Positions 1 through 7,465 of a DNA stretch of 51,884 bases are shown piece by piece. Every line of letters begins with the position of its first letter. Within the stretch, counting starts at the first letter, position 1. The notes beneath the pieces were generated by a model. That model ran no database searches. It saw nothing but the letters and a program-made list of their open reading frames with translations, and was not told the origin of the DNA. The stretch comes from Chitinophagales bacterium (GTDB lineage Bacteria; Bacteroidota; Bacteroidia; Chitinophagales; Saprospiraceae). The DNA is taken from positions 1 through 51,884 of the forward strand of contig JAIXKS010000044.1 of assembly GCA_026928325.1 (NCBI GenBank). Direction: 5' to 3'. A program made the translations under genes and the position numbers.

Positions 1-105
1 GTTAAAAATACTCGTCATAGTTACCACTATGCCTGCGTTTTTTGCCTCGATCTTTTAAAAAAATAACTTCCATTATTATTTAAGTCTTTTTATAGACAGA
101 GCACT
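1..105 (+). repeat. Palindromic interspersed repeat, copy A (cut by window edge)
   Basis: This is the right part of a repeat that also occurs at 106-264, 29100-29260 and, inverted, at about 19250-19410. The shared central hairpin CATAG-TTACCA-CTATG lies at 16-31, and the right end reads tatagacagagcact at 91-105. The left part, roughly 55-60 bases, lies outside the window. It is joined directly, head to tail, to copy B. Confidence 0.85.
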
Positions 106-264
106 GTGCTCCGTCCACAAAAACATCTTAATGAAATGTTGTTCTTTTATCAAATCTCATCGTTAAAAATACGCGCCATAGTTACCACTATGCCTGCGTT
201 TTTTGCCTCGATCTTTAAAAAAATAACTTCCATTATTATTTAAGTCTTTTTATAGACAGGCCAC
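106..264 (+). repeat. Palindromic interspersed repeat, copy B
   Basis: A near-complete copy of about 159 bases. It begins gtgctccgtccacaaaaa and ends tatagacaggccac, so the two ends are imperfect inverted repeats. The two halves also pair imperfectly along their whole length around the centre catag-ttacca-ctatg, so the element can fold into one long hairpin. Its right end overlaps the last codons and the stop of the minus-strand DinB-family gene (stop at 250-252). Confidence 0.85.
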
Positions 265-765
265 TTGATACCGTTCTTTAAGAATTCTGATGTGGTGGCT
301 GATATGCCCAGCAATAAAGGCAAACATGACTCTCGAACTTACTTGCTTATTGGAGGCCGTGCCGATACGACTTAACTCTTCTTCGGTCAATGACTTATAC
401 AGCGCTATGGTACTCATCCGAACAGCAATAAATTCTTCTAACAAATCCGCCATACTCCTAGCATTAAAATCCGTATTGGCAACATAGTCATTCTCTTCAA
501 AACCCGGTATTGGAGTCAAGTCATGGCGAGCAATACGCAAAGCTGCACTCGCTTTCAGACGTTCTGTATCCGTGTTATGACCCACAACTTCCTTAATCGT
601 CCACTTATTGACATCGTAGCGGTAGAGATGTTTGTCCTCTGGAATGGTTCGAATATAAGCAACATAATTGTCGAGTTGCTCCTTGAGCGTAGTTAAAATA
701 TCATCCTCTACATAGTTGGCATAAAACTGAAAAAAAGGAGGACATTCACTGGATGAAAATTGCAT
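250..765 (-). CDS. DinB/YfiT-family putative metal-binding protein
   Basis: The predicted protein is a four-helix-bundle DinB-superfamily member of about 171 residues. Members bind a divalent metal through three histidines; some are thiol transferases such as bacillithiol S-transferase, but the substrate here cannot be told. The His of EVVGH (about residue 63) and the histidines of GHISHH near the C-terminus are the likely ligands. I place the start at the ATG at 765; an in-frame TTG six bases upstream is less likely. The last four codons and the stop lie inside the end of repeat copy B, so the natural C-terminus may have been altered by the repeat. Monocistronic as far as can be seen; no promoter was recognised. 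Confidence 0.8.
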   Translation of the reverse strand: MQFSSSECPPFFQFYANYVEDDILTTLKEQLDNYVAYIRTIPEDKHLYRYDVNKWTIKEVVGHNTDTERLKASAALRIARHDLTPIPGFEENDYVANTDFNARSMADLLEEFIAVRMSTIALYKSLTEEELSRIGTASNKQVSSRVMFAFIAGHISHHIRILKERYQVACL

Positions 766-910
766 GATCAACGTGTTTGATTAATATTACAATACGAAGA
801 CGCCCAAAATGTTTGTTTTCCTTTAAAAAAAATGCGCTAATAGGCTATTTTTACGAGATTTATTAGCTATATTGCTCTAATTAGACATATAAATTAGAGA
901 TTATTTTCAT

Positions 911-952
911 AAAAAAAAGAGCCTACCTTATTCATAAAGTAAGCTCCTTTTC
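911..952 (-). terminator. Rho-independent terminator of the hpd operon
   Basis: Read on the minus strand, an 11-bp stem with two G-T pairs (arms 919-929 and 936-946, loop of six) is followed by a run of eight T. It lies about 60 bases beyond the hpd stop. A second small hairpin with 7-bp arms (AAGGTAA/TTACCTT, 972-991) sits between the stop and this terminator. Confidence 0.75.
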
Positions 953-1011
953 TATTTAACACCATCCAGATAAGGTAACCGGTTTTACCTTTATAAACCG
1001 ACCCTATAATC

Positions 1012-2136
1012 TTAGAGGTTTCCTCTTAACTCTTGCTCTCTTTCGATGGATTCAAACAAAGCTTTGAAGTTTCCTTTACCAAAAGATTTCGCACCACAAC
1101 GTTGGATAATCTCGAAGAAAACAGTTGGTCTATCTTGAAGCGGCTTAGTAAATATCTGTAATAAATAGCCTTCCTCATCTCTGTCAATCAAGATATTATT
1201 TCGTTTCAATGCTATCAAATCTTCATTAATACTCCCTACTCTTTCCATCACATCTTCGTAATAAGTTTCTGGAACATAAAGAAACTCAACGCCATTGTTT
1301 CTCAAACCTTCTACTGTTGCGATAATATCATCCGTAGCTATCGCCACGTGTTGAACACCTGCGCCTCTATAGAAATCAAGAAACTCTTCAATTTGAGATT
1401 TTTTCTTGCCTTGAGCTGGTTCATTAATTGGGAATTTAATATATCCATTGCCATTACTAACGACCTTACTCATTAGAGCTGAGTATTCTGTAGATATATC
1501 TTCATCATCAAAGGTAATCAACAACTTAAATCCCAATACATCTTCATAAAACTTAACCCACTTATTCATATCACCAAGTTCAACATTGCCTACGCAGTGA
1601 TCCACATATTTGAATCCCAAAGACTTGATGTTCGCCTGGCTTTTCTTTGCAACATATCCCGGCATAAATACGCCATTATAATTGCTTCGCTCGACAAGTG
1701 TATGGATGGTTTCTCCATAAGTTTTGATTGCAGCCATTTTGATATAGCCATGTTCATCTTCAAATACAGTCGGTTCCATAGCGCAAGTGGCACCTCTTTC
1801 TAAGGCTTTGGCGTGTGCTTCAGCAGCATCATCTACCCAAAGTGCCAACACTTTCACACCATCACCATGCTTATGCACATGCTGCAAAATCTCATGTTCT
1901 GGACTAAAGGCTGAAGTGATGACAAACCGAATTTTACCTTGTTGTAAGACGTAGGAAACCACTTCTCTAGATCCTGTCTCCGGACCTTTATAAGCTACCA
2001 TTTCAAAACCAAAACAATGCATGTAATACAAGGCAGATTGCTTTGCATTTCCTACATAAAATTCGACATAATCCGTACCATTAATTGGGAAAGTATCCGT
2101 TACTTCCTGAACGTTAGTTGATGTTAATGTACTCAT
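1012..2136 (-). CDS. hpd: 4-hydroxyphenylpyruvate dioxygenase
   Basis: This enzyme converts 4-hydroxyphenylpyruvate to homogentisate, the second step of tyrosine catabolism, using non-haem Fe(II) and O2. The 374-residue protein has the two-fold VOC/glyoxalase architecture of the family. The iron ligands are visible as His180 (YVDHCVG), His263 (GVQHVAI) and Glu342 (FFEIIQR), and the C-terminal helix ends with the expected GKGNFKALFESIE-type sequence. It is the last gene of a marR-hmgA-hpd unit: hmgA begins 52 bases upstream and a terminator follows. The product of this enzyme is the substrate of the neighbouring HmgA. Length and motifs are those of an intact enzyme. Confidence 0.97.
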   Translation of the reverse strand: MSTLTSTNVQEVTDTFPINGTDYVEFYVGNAKQSALYYMHCFGFEMVAYKGPETGSREVVSYVLQQGKIRFVITSAFSPEHEILQHVHKHGDGVKVLALWVDDAAEAHAKALERGATCAMEPTVFEDEHGYIKMAAIKTYGETIHTLVERSNYNGVFMPGYVAKKSQANIKSLGFKYVDHCVGNVELGDMNKWVKFYEDVLGFKLLITFDDEDISTEYSALMSKVVSNGNGYIKFPINEPAQGKKKSQIEEFLDFYRGAGVQHVAIATDDIIATVEGLRNNGVEFLYVPETYYEDVMERVGSINEDLIALKRNNILIDRDEEGYLLQIFTKPLQDRPTVFFEIIQRCGAKSFGKGNFKALFESIEREQELRGNL

Positions 2137-2188
2137 TATAATATTTTATAATTTAAAGAATAATATAAATCAGATTTTTAAAATAAAA

Positions 2189-3343
2189 TTAAGGCAACCA
2201 GCTCAAATAATAATCCTTATCTTCGATACCAGCTGCAAATTCAGTCATCAGCAAGGGCTTGAATGTATCTACCATTACCGCTAGTTCGCGAGTCTCTGTC
2301 TTACCGATACTTTTCTCTATAGCTCCAGGATGAGGTCCGTGTGCCAAACCACCAGGATGCAGCGTAATCTGTCCTTTCTCCACATGCTTGCGGCTCATAA
2401 ACTCTCCGTCCACATAGTAGAGCAACTCCTCACTATCAATATTGCTATGATGATATGGTGCAGGAATCGACAAAGGATGATAGTCATACAACCTCGGTAC
2501 AAACGAACAAATCACCATACCTCTAGATTCAAAAGTCTGGTGAATCGGCGGTGGTAAATGGATCCTACCTGTAATCGGTTCGAAATTATGGATTGAAAAA
2601 GCATAAGGATATAAAAATCCATCCCATCCGACTACATCAAAAGGATGCGCCATATAGTGGTAAGGATACATTTGATCCTGCTTTTTTACCTGAACGAGGA
2701 ATTCTCCTCTTTCGTCATGCGTGATAAGTTCTTCTGGCTTTCTAATATCTCGCTCACAGAATGGAGACAATTCTGAAAATTGACCAAATTCATTTCGGTA
2801 TCGCTTAGGTGTAACGATTGGAGAATTTGACTCAACTATCAACAATCGATTGTCTTCTGTATCAAATTCCATCTGATAGATGGTACCTCTAGGAATCACG
2901 AGATAGTCGCCATATCCAAATTTCAAATTGCCGTACATGGTTTTCAGCGTACCACTTCCGACATGCACAAAAATACACTCATCCGAGTCTCCATTTTTGT
3001 AGAAATAAGTAGTCATACTCTTTCTAGGCGCAGCCAAAACGATTTTAGTTTCATCATTGACAAAAACTGCTTTACGGCTATTTAGAAAATCGTCCTCGGC
3101 ATTAATTTTAAAACCTTGTAAGCTTCTAGGTTTGAGTTGTCGATCATTGACTACCTTAGGTGCGACCGAAACTGGATCTCCTATCTGGGTAACCATCGTC
3201 GGTGGGTAGGTATGATATAAAGTTGAATAAACATTGCTAAAGCCTTCAGTTGAAAACAACTGTTCGTTGTAAAGGCTTCCATCCGGCTTTCTAAACTGAA
3301 TGTGCCGTTTGTGTGGAAATTTTCCTAAATGGTGATAATGCAT
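2189..3343 (-). CDS. hmgA: Homogentisate 1,2-dioxygenase
   Basis: HmgA cleaves the aromatic ring of homogentisate to maleylacetoacetate. The 384-residue protein is shorter than the roughly 430-residue proteobacterial and human enzymes but keeps the cupin fold and the ligand set His299, Glu305 and His335 (HHSNIDSEE and GGLAHGPHPG), with the same spacing as H335/E341/H371 of the human enzyme. Short HGD-type proteins of this length are common in Bacteroidota and Actinobacteria. The start lies one base after the marR stop, so the two genes are cotranscribed and probably translationally coupled; hpd follows. The later steps, maleylacetoacetate isomerase and fumarylacetoacetase, are not in this window. 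Confidence 0.93.
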   Translation of the reverse strand: MHYHHLGKFPHKRHIQFRKPDGSLYNEQLFSTEGFSNVYSTLYHTYPPTMVTQIGDPVSVAPKVVNDRQLKPRSLQGFKINAEDDFLNSRKAVFVNDETKIVLAAPRKSMTTYFYKNGDSDECIFVHVGSGTLKTMYGNLKFGYGDYLVIPRGTIYQMEFDTEDNRLLIVESNSPIVTPKRYRNEFGQFSELSPFCERDIRKPEELITHDERGEFLVQVKKQDQMYPYHYMAHPFDVVGWDGFLYPYAFSIHNFEPITGRIHLPPPIHQTFESRGMVICSFVPRLYDYHPLSIPAPYHHSNIDSEELLYYVDGEFMSRKHVEKGQITLHPGGLAHGPHPGAIEKSIGKTETRELAVMVDTFKPLLMTEFAAGIEDKDYYLSWLP

Positions 3344-3344
3344 A

Positions 3345-3815
3345 TTAATGAATTTTCGATAAGTTGTTAAATATTATATTCAATGTTTTGTCCAATTGCA
3401 AAAGTTGTGCTTCCTCTAGCCCATCGTAAGCAGCCGCTCTAAAATCCTCTACAATAGGTTCCATCAGCATAAACTTTTCCTTGCCTAATGCCGTCAAGCG
3501 TATCATCAATCGCCGCTTATCTGAAGCATCTTGTAGGCGTTGTACAAGGTTTTTGGCTTCCATCAAGTCTATCATCCGTGTCACAGTAGGCGCATCCTTG
3601 AAGGCATGCTCAGCGATTTCTTGCTGGCTTAAGAGCTCATGTTGATTGAGCAAATACATGATGACCCATTGATCTACGGTAGTATCCAATTCGGGATGTT
3701 GGCTAAATAACCTTGACAGCGTCAACTTCATCAGTTTGACCGTTTTCTCAATTCGAAATCCCGAAAAAGCCGCTTTGTGATACCTACTTTCGATATTACT
3801 TGTCATAACAATCAT
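3345..3815 (-). CDS. MarR-family regulator of the tyrosine-degradation operon
   Basis: A 156-residue winged-helix protein. The recognition-helix region (about residues 55-95) reads LSQQEIAEHAFKDAPTVTR and is followed by a basic wing containing DKRRLMIRLTALG, both typical of MarR. Such proteins are usually dimeric repressors released by small aromatic ligands. As first gene of marR-hmgA-hpd it probably represses its own operon in response to an intermediate such as homogentisate (inference). A promoter with an overlapping 16-bp palindrome lies 35-75 bases upstream. Two in-frame ATG codons (3815, 3806) could be the start. Confidence 0.9.
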   Translation of the reverse strand: MIVMTSNIESRYHKAAFSGFRIEKTVKLMKLTLSRLFSQHPELDTTVDQWVIMYLLNQHELLSQQEIAEHAFKDAPTVTRMIDLMEAKNLVQRLQDASDKRRLMIRLTALGKEKFMLMEPIVEDFRAAAYDGLEEAQLLQLDKTLNIIFNNLSKIH

Positions 3816-3847
3816 TAGTACACTAACTAAATACTTATTTTACTTAA

Positions 3848-3863
3848 TTGTTTTGAAAAACAA
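3848..3863. promoter_or_regulatory. Putative MarR operator palindrome
   Basis: TTGTTTT-GA-AAAACAA is a perfect inverted repeat with 7-bp arms and a 2-bp centre. It overlaps the first bases of the -7 box of the marR promoter and the expected transcription start, the classic place for an autorepressing MarR dimer. Assignment is by position and symmetry only. Confidence 0.55.
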
Positions 3864-3891
3864 AGATAAATTTTTATTTTTAGAAAACAAA
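3861..3891 (-). promoter_or_regulatory. Bacteroidota-type promoter of marR-hmgA-hpd
   Basis: On the minus strand the sequence reads TTTG, 19 bases, TATCTTTG. This is an exact match to the Bacteroidota primary-sigma consensus TTTG-N19/20-TAnnTTTG. The expected start of transcription is near 3854, giving a leader of about 40 bases before the marR ATG. Confidence 0.75.
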
Positions 3892-4111
3892 GCCAGATTA
3901 CGTGATAATACCTCGAATAAAAAGCACAAATTGCTCAGTAAAGTTATGACAAGTCGCACCTGCAAAACTCATAACGGATTAATCGAAAGCTGACATTCCT
4001 ATTTATAAATTTAAGTTGGCGGACTATGTCAATATTTTTTTTGTAATTCCAACATATTTTTCAATAAAAAACCACAAGATTGAGCCAAAATCCTTGAAAT
4101 TCCGTAAAAAA
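3892..4111. other. Intergenic stretch between divergent marR and lipoprotein genes
   Basis: The whole gap between the two divergent genes is 3816-4184. The promoters at either side are listed separately. The central 220 bases hold no credible reading frame, RNA gene or repeat that I can recognise. Confidence 0.6.
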
Positions 4112-4143
4112 TTTGTTCATTATTATATAAAGCCGTATTATTG
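4112..4143 (+). promoter_or_regulatory. Probable promoter of the lipoprotein gene
   Basis: TTTG, 20 bases, TATTATTG: the upstream box is exact and the -7 box has one mismatch to TAnnTTTG. Transcription would begin near 4150, giving a leader of about 35 bases. Confidence 0.5.
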
Positions 4144-4184
4144 CAAATAAATATTATTTATAAAACTATTAAATTCAAAAAATC

Positions 4185-4823
4185 ATGAAAAACAAATTAA
4201 ATTTACTGCTGGTGGCTTTAGTATTTTTAGCCATAGGCTGTAGCAAAGATAAAGACTCGATTGGTGGCGGTGATCTTGGAGGAGGCAGTGAAGATTATGA
4301 GGCTTTTGGACCGGTCCTCGTGACCGCCGATATGACAGAAGTTGAGTACAACCCCGAAGTATTTAAGTATAACGGCCGATCTCAAAGTGTAACAACCAAA
4401 CATGTGATGTCAGAATCTATCTTTGATGGCATCCTTTATAATAGCATTAATTCACGTGACTGGAAGTATTTAGTGGACATCGATATTCATTTTGCAAGAA
4501 AAGACAATAGCACTAAAGTATTGAGCTCGGGTACATATGCGTTAGATAATCCAGATTTTAGAATCTGGTGTGAAGCCTTTTTTAATGATGAAAAAACGCG
4601 TAAGTACTCGATTGGCAACTTGATCGAAGATAACTACAAAGACCCTCGTGAGTACAACGGCGAAAGCATCAAGCCAGTAGGTAGCATCACGATCACCAAA
4701 AATGATGGCGAAAACATTGAAGGAACCTTTGAGTTTGAAGCCTATACGAGCAAACTTGAAGGATCAGAATTGAAGGTCATCGTCAAAAACGGTAAGTTTA
4801 GCGGCAAGATTAAAGTACTGTAA
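4185..4823 (+). CDS. Secreted lipoprotein of unknown function
   Basis: The 212-residue product starts with a type II signal peptide: basic MKNK, hydrophobic core and the lipobox LAIGC with Cys19. It should therefore be a lipid-anchored envelope protein. A Gly-rich linker (about residues 27-35) separates the anchor from the rest. The C-terminal half has alternating hydrophobic and polar residues suggesting beta strands, ending in a GxxEGTFEFEA...GKFSGKIKV pattern like that of small Bacteroidota beta-sandwich lipoproteins. I do not recognise a named family. It has its own probable promoter and terminator, so it is monocistronic and gives no functional context. Confidence 0.8.
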   Translation: MKNKLNLLLVALVFLAIGCSKDKDSIGGGDLGGGSEDYEAFGPVLVTADMTEVEYNPEVFKYNGRSQSVTTKHVMSESIFDGILYNSINSRDWKYLVDIDIHFARKDNSTKVLSSGTYALDNPDFRIWCEAFFNDEKTRKYSIGNLIEDNYKDPREYNGESIKPVGSITITKNDGENIEGTFEFEAYTSKLEGSELKVIVKNGKFSGKIKVL

Positions 4824-4832
4824 ATTAAAATT

Positions 4833-4869
4833 GTAAAGCGAATCAATTGAATTTGGTTCGCTTTTTTTT
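4833..4869 (+). terminator. Terminator after the lipoprotein gene
   Basis: An 8-bp stem AAAGCGAA/TTCGCTTT (arms 4835-4842 and 4857-4864) leads into eight T, starting 10 bases after the stop codon. Confidence 0.8.
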
Positions 4870-5160
4870 ATTGCACGCTTAATAAAAGCTTTATCAGCCC
4901 TAAAAATAAGCCCATGACAATTGTAAAAAATAGTGATATCATAATCTGCCCAATGCATCTTGCCCTCTAAATCACAACCATTTCTTTATTAGAAGAAGAA
5001 GGGTTGTACAAAATTTTAACTCCGGGAAATACCACGTAATCAACGAAAAGATTTTTTGCATGACAGATGAATTCAATCAGCTATCTATTCATAGTTCTTC
5101 TGATAGCCATTAGATGACTTCGTCACAATTCAGTTATAGATTATTTAGCACATTAGGTGC
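4870..5160. other. Gene-poor stretch between lipoprotein and PUR genes
   Basis: Genes converge here (the whole gap is 4824-5160). Apart from the terminator at its left edge and a weak ACAACC/GGTTGT hairpin around 4975-5006 without a T-run, I see nothing; the short frame on the minus strand overlapping the lipoprotein end is not credible. Confidence 0.6.
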
Positions 5161-5514
5161 TTACCAACTTATGTCGTCACTAGGATTTCGATCCCGTTCA
5201 TCTTGCTGTTGAGCTTCCCACTCTGCTTGTCTCCTTTCAACTTGTTCATAGTCAAAATCTGGCATTAGGTCACTTTTTACATAGTCGATTGTCTCTTGCA
5301 ACTGAGTCAAGAAACGATTAAAATCTTCCTTATAAATAAAGATTTTATGTCTTTCATAACCATCGCCATTGACTTTTCGCGTGCTTTCAGTTAAGCTGAT
5401 ATAGTAATCATTGCTTTTCGTCTTGCGTACATCAAAAAAATAAGTCCTTCTTTTTCCGGCTTTAACTTTGTTAGAATGTACGATGTCAAATTTACCTCTT
5501 TCTTCGTTTTCCAC
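5161..5514 (-). CDS. PUR-family (DUF3276) nucleic-acid-binding protein
   Basis: The 117-residue product matches the bacterial PUR-alpha-like family, found widely in Bacteroidota and spirochaetes, where the Borrelia protein BpuR binds RNA and DNA. It contains one PUR repeat: FDIVHSNKVKAGKRRTYFF, then YYISLTEST and a KIFIYKEDFNRFL strand-helix. An acidic, Gln-rich tail follows. The only start available after the upstream in-frame stop is GTG at 5514, because no ATG exists before Met82. A promoter-like sequence lies about 35-60 bases upstream. Its nucleic-acid target is unknown. Confidence 0.88.
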   Translation of the reverse strand: MENEERGKFDIVHSNKVKAGKRRTYFFDVRKTKSNDYYISLTESTRKVNGDGYERHKIFIYKEDFNRFLTQLQETIDYVKSDLMPDFDYEQVERRQAEWEAQQQDERDRNPSDDISW

Positions 5515-5547
5515 CTCGTATTTTTTTTAAACAATTAAATGATAGGA

Positions 5548-5577
5548 CAAATATATAAATATATTTTAAATAACAAA
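5548..5577 (-). promoter_or_regulatory. Probable promoter of the PUR-family gene
   Basis: On the minus strand: TTTG, 18 bases, TATATTTG. The boxes are exact but the spacing is one base shorter than usual. The leader to the GTG start would be about 27 bases. Confidence 0.5.
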
Positions 5578-5598
5578 ATATCTACCAAAGTTAATTTT

Positions 5599-7380
5599 TT
5601 AAATCTCGGTTTGTTGAAGCTGTTGCTGATTGAAAATTTGCGCATAAAACCCGTTATTGACTATCAACTGTTCATGGGTTCCTGATTCAGCCAACCTACC
5701 CTTTTCAAGAACCAAAATACGGTCATAATCCAATTGATTCCCCGCACGATGCGTAATAATGATCGCAGTTTTACCTTCTAATTCTTCATTCAAAAACGAA
5801 AGGATATTCTGTTCTGTAGTCGTATCGACCGCTGATAGTGCATCATCCAGCAGGACAATATCCGGGTTTTTGATCAATGCTCTAGCAATCGAAACACGTT
5901 GTTTTTGTCCGCCCGAAAGCGTCACACCTCGTTCGCCTACCACGGTATCAAACTGTTCCGGCAAACCTTCGATTTCTTTTTTTACCGAAGCATAATCCGC
6001 ATATTTTTTGATCGTTGCTATATCTGTTTCCGGTCTGCCAAAAGCTATATTTCCAGAAATGGTATCTGAAAATAAAAAAACATCTTGTGGTACATATCCG
6101 ATTCTGTCTCTCAGATTGTGAATATTATGTTCTCGTATATCTTTGCCATCAATATATATGTGACCTTCTGTCACATCAAACATCCGCGTCAAAAGCTCCG
6201 CAATTGTAGTTTTGCCTGAGGCTGTTCGCCCCATGATCGCTACTCGCTCGCCCTTTCCTATTTTAAAAGAAACTCGATCCAGCGCTTTAATACCTGTATT
6301 CGGATAAACAAAGGTCACATTTTTAAACTCAATCTCTCCATTTAAGTCATAAACATCATGATTGACATTGATAATCGAAGGCTTTTCAAGCATCAAATGA
6401 TTGATTCTCGATTGGGATGCTTCGGCAGTTTGAATGATAGAGGCTATCCACCCAATCGACGTTACCGGCCAGGTCAACATATTGACATATAAAATAAACT
6501 CGGCAATATTTCCGGCCGTAAGATGACCATTATAATATTGAAATCCACCGACTAGTACCACTAGCAGCGTACTCATTGATATCAATAAAGCCATCAGCGG
6601 CTGGAAGTAAGCTTCTACCCTAGCGAGCGATAAGGACCTCTTTTTAAATTCTTCACTTTCTTCACTAAAATAATCAGAAAACGAGGCTTCTTTAACGTAG
6701 GATTTGACGACGCGGATACCTGAAAACGTCTCTTGAGCGGTACTATTTAATGTTGATAATTGTTGCTTGATGAGTAAACTCTTCTTATTGATCAATTTTG
6801 ACACATAATAGATAGAAATAGACAATATCGGCAAGGGCAACAACGCAAATATGGTCAAGGTCAAATCCACCCGAAGCATGGCGTAAATCGTCATGGCAAA
6901 TAAGGTAATCAGGTTGATACCATAAAGGATTCCAGGTCCGAGATATTCTCGGACTTTAGATACGTCTTCCGATATTCGAGCCATGATATCTCCCGTCTGA
7001 TGACCTCGCATAAATGACTGATCCAGTTTATTGATATGCTCGAATATCTCATTTCTCATGTCGTATTCGATATAGCGCGACATAACAATAATCGTCTGTC
7101 GCATAAAAAACATCATCAAACCTTTGATGACCGCTAAAACGGCAATGACAATCGCAAAATGAACCAAAACCTTACCCAAGTCTTGATAAAAACTTCCTTG
7201 ATCTATCGTGGGTAAGTCTTTGTATTCAAGGATTTTTGCTTGTACGAGGTCTAGGGCTTCCTGAATTTGTTTTGGGATTAGAATCGAAAAATAATTGGAT
7301 AGCGTAACAAATACGATACCTAAAATCAGATACCATTTGTATTTGATAAAAAAACGATTCAGTGTAAGCAGGTGCTTCAA
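5599..7380 (-). CDS. ABC exporter, fused permease-ATPase (MsbA/multidrug type)
   Basis: A 593-residue half-transporter: a six-helix transmembrane domain (about residues 10-320) followed by a nucleotide-binding domain. Visible motifs are Walker A MGRTASGKT (384-391), signature LSGGQKQR, Walker B DIVLLDDALS (with Asp in place of the usual catalytic Glu, DD rather than DE) and the switch His in IITHR. Such proteins work as homo- or heterodimers exporting lipids, drugs or peptides; the substrate is not readable. The D-for-E change after Walker B suggests a degenerate ATPase site, as in one half of heterodimeric exporters. It lies 85 bases downstream of the AsmA-like gene and may be cotranscribed. 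Confidence 0.9.
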   Translation of the reverse strand: MKHLLTLNRFFIKYKWYLILGIVFVTLSNYFSILIPKQIQEALDLVQAKILEYKDLPTIDQGSFYQDLGKVLVHFAIVIAVLAVIKGLMMFFMRQTIIVMSRYIEYDMRNEIFEHINKLDQSFMRGHQTGDIMARISEDVSKVREYLGPGILYGINLITLFAMTIYAMLRVDLTLTIFALLPLPILSISIYYVSKLINKKSLLIKQQLSTLNSTAQETFSGIRVVKSYVKEASFSDYFSEESEEFKKRSLSLARVEAYFQPLMALLISMSTLLVVLVGGFQYYNGHLTAGNIAEFILYVNMLTWPVTSIGWIASIIQTAEASQSRINHLMLEKPSIINVNHDVYDLNGEIEFKNVTFVYPNTGIKALDRVSFKIGKGERVAIMGRTASGKTTIAELLTRMFDVTEGHIYIDGKDIREHNIHNLRDRIGYVPQDVFLFSDTISGNIAFGRPETDIATIKKYADYASVKKEIEGLPEQFDTVVGERGVTLSGGQKQRVSIARALIKNPDIVLLDDALSAVDTTTEQNILSFLNEELEGKTAIIITHRAGNQLDYDRILVLEKGRLAESGTHEQLIVNNGFYAQIFNQQQLQQTEI

Positions 7381-7465
7381 AAACAGAAAAGATTAAAATT
7401 GTTTGTCAATAAAAACAGGCATTCCATCAAAAAAAATACGCAAAGCCACAATGAATATAAATAGC

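Noticed and set aside
1-264. The palindromic repeats as integron attC sites
   Set aside because: Position at gene 3' ends, fixed orientation and palindromic folding resemble attC, but I do not find GTTRRRY/RYYYAAC core sites, the genes are scattered on both strands, and most are housekeeping genes rather than cassettes.
1-264. Tandem repeats as a CRISPR array
   Set aside because: Only two joined copies of about 160 bases with no unique spacers; no cas genes.
4764-4958. Short minus-strand frame over the lipoprotein terminator
   Set aside because: It runs antisense through the end of the lipoprotein gene and a clear terminator; composition is not protein-like.
4974-5006. Hairpin ACAACC/GGTTGT as terminator
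   Set aside because: The stem is interrupted and no T-run follows on either strand; a better terminator for the lipoprotein gene is at 4833-4869.
6015-6209. Frames antisense to the ABC, AsmA-like, smc and leuS genes
   Set aside because: Many frames of 60-140 residues lie opposite long real genes; they are shadows of codon bias without own promoters or domains.
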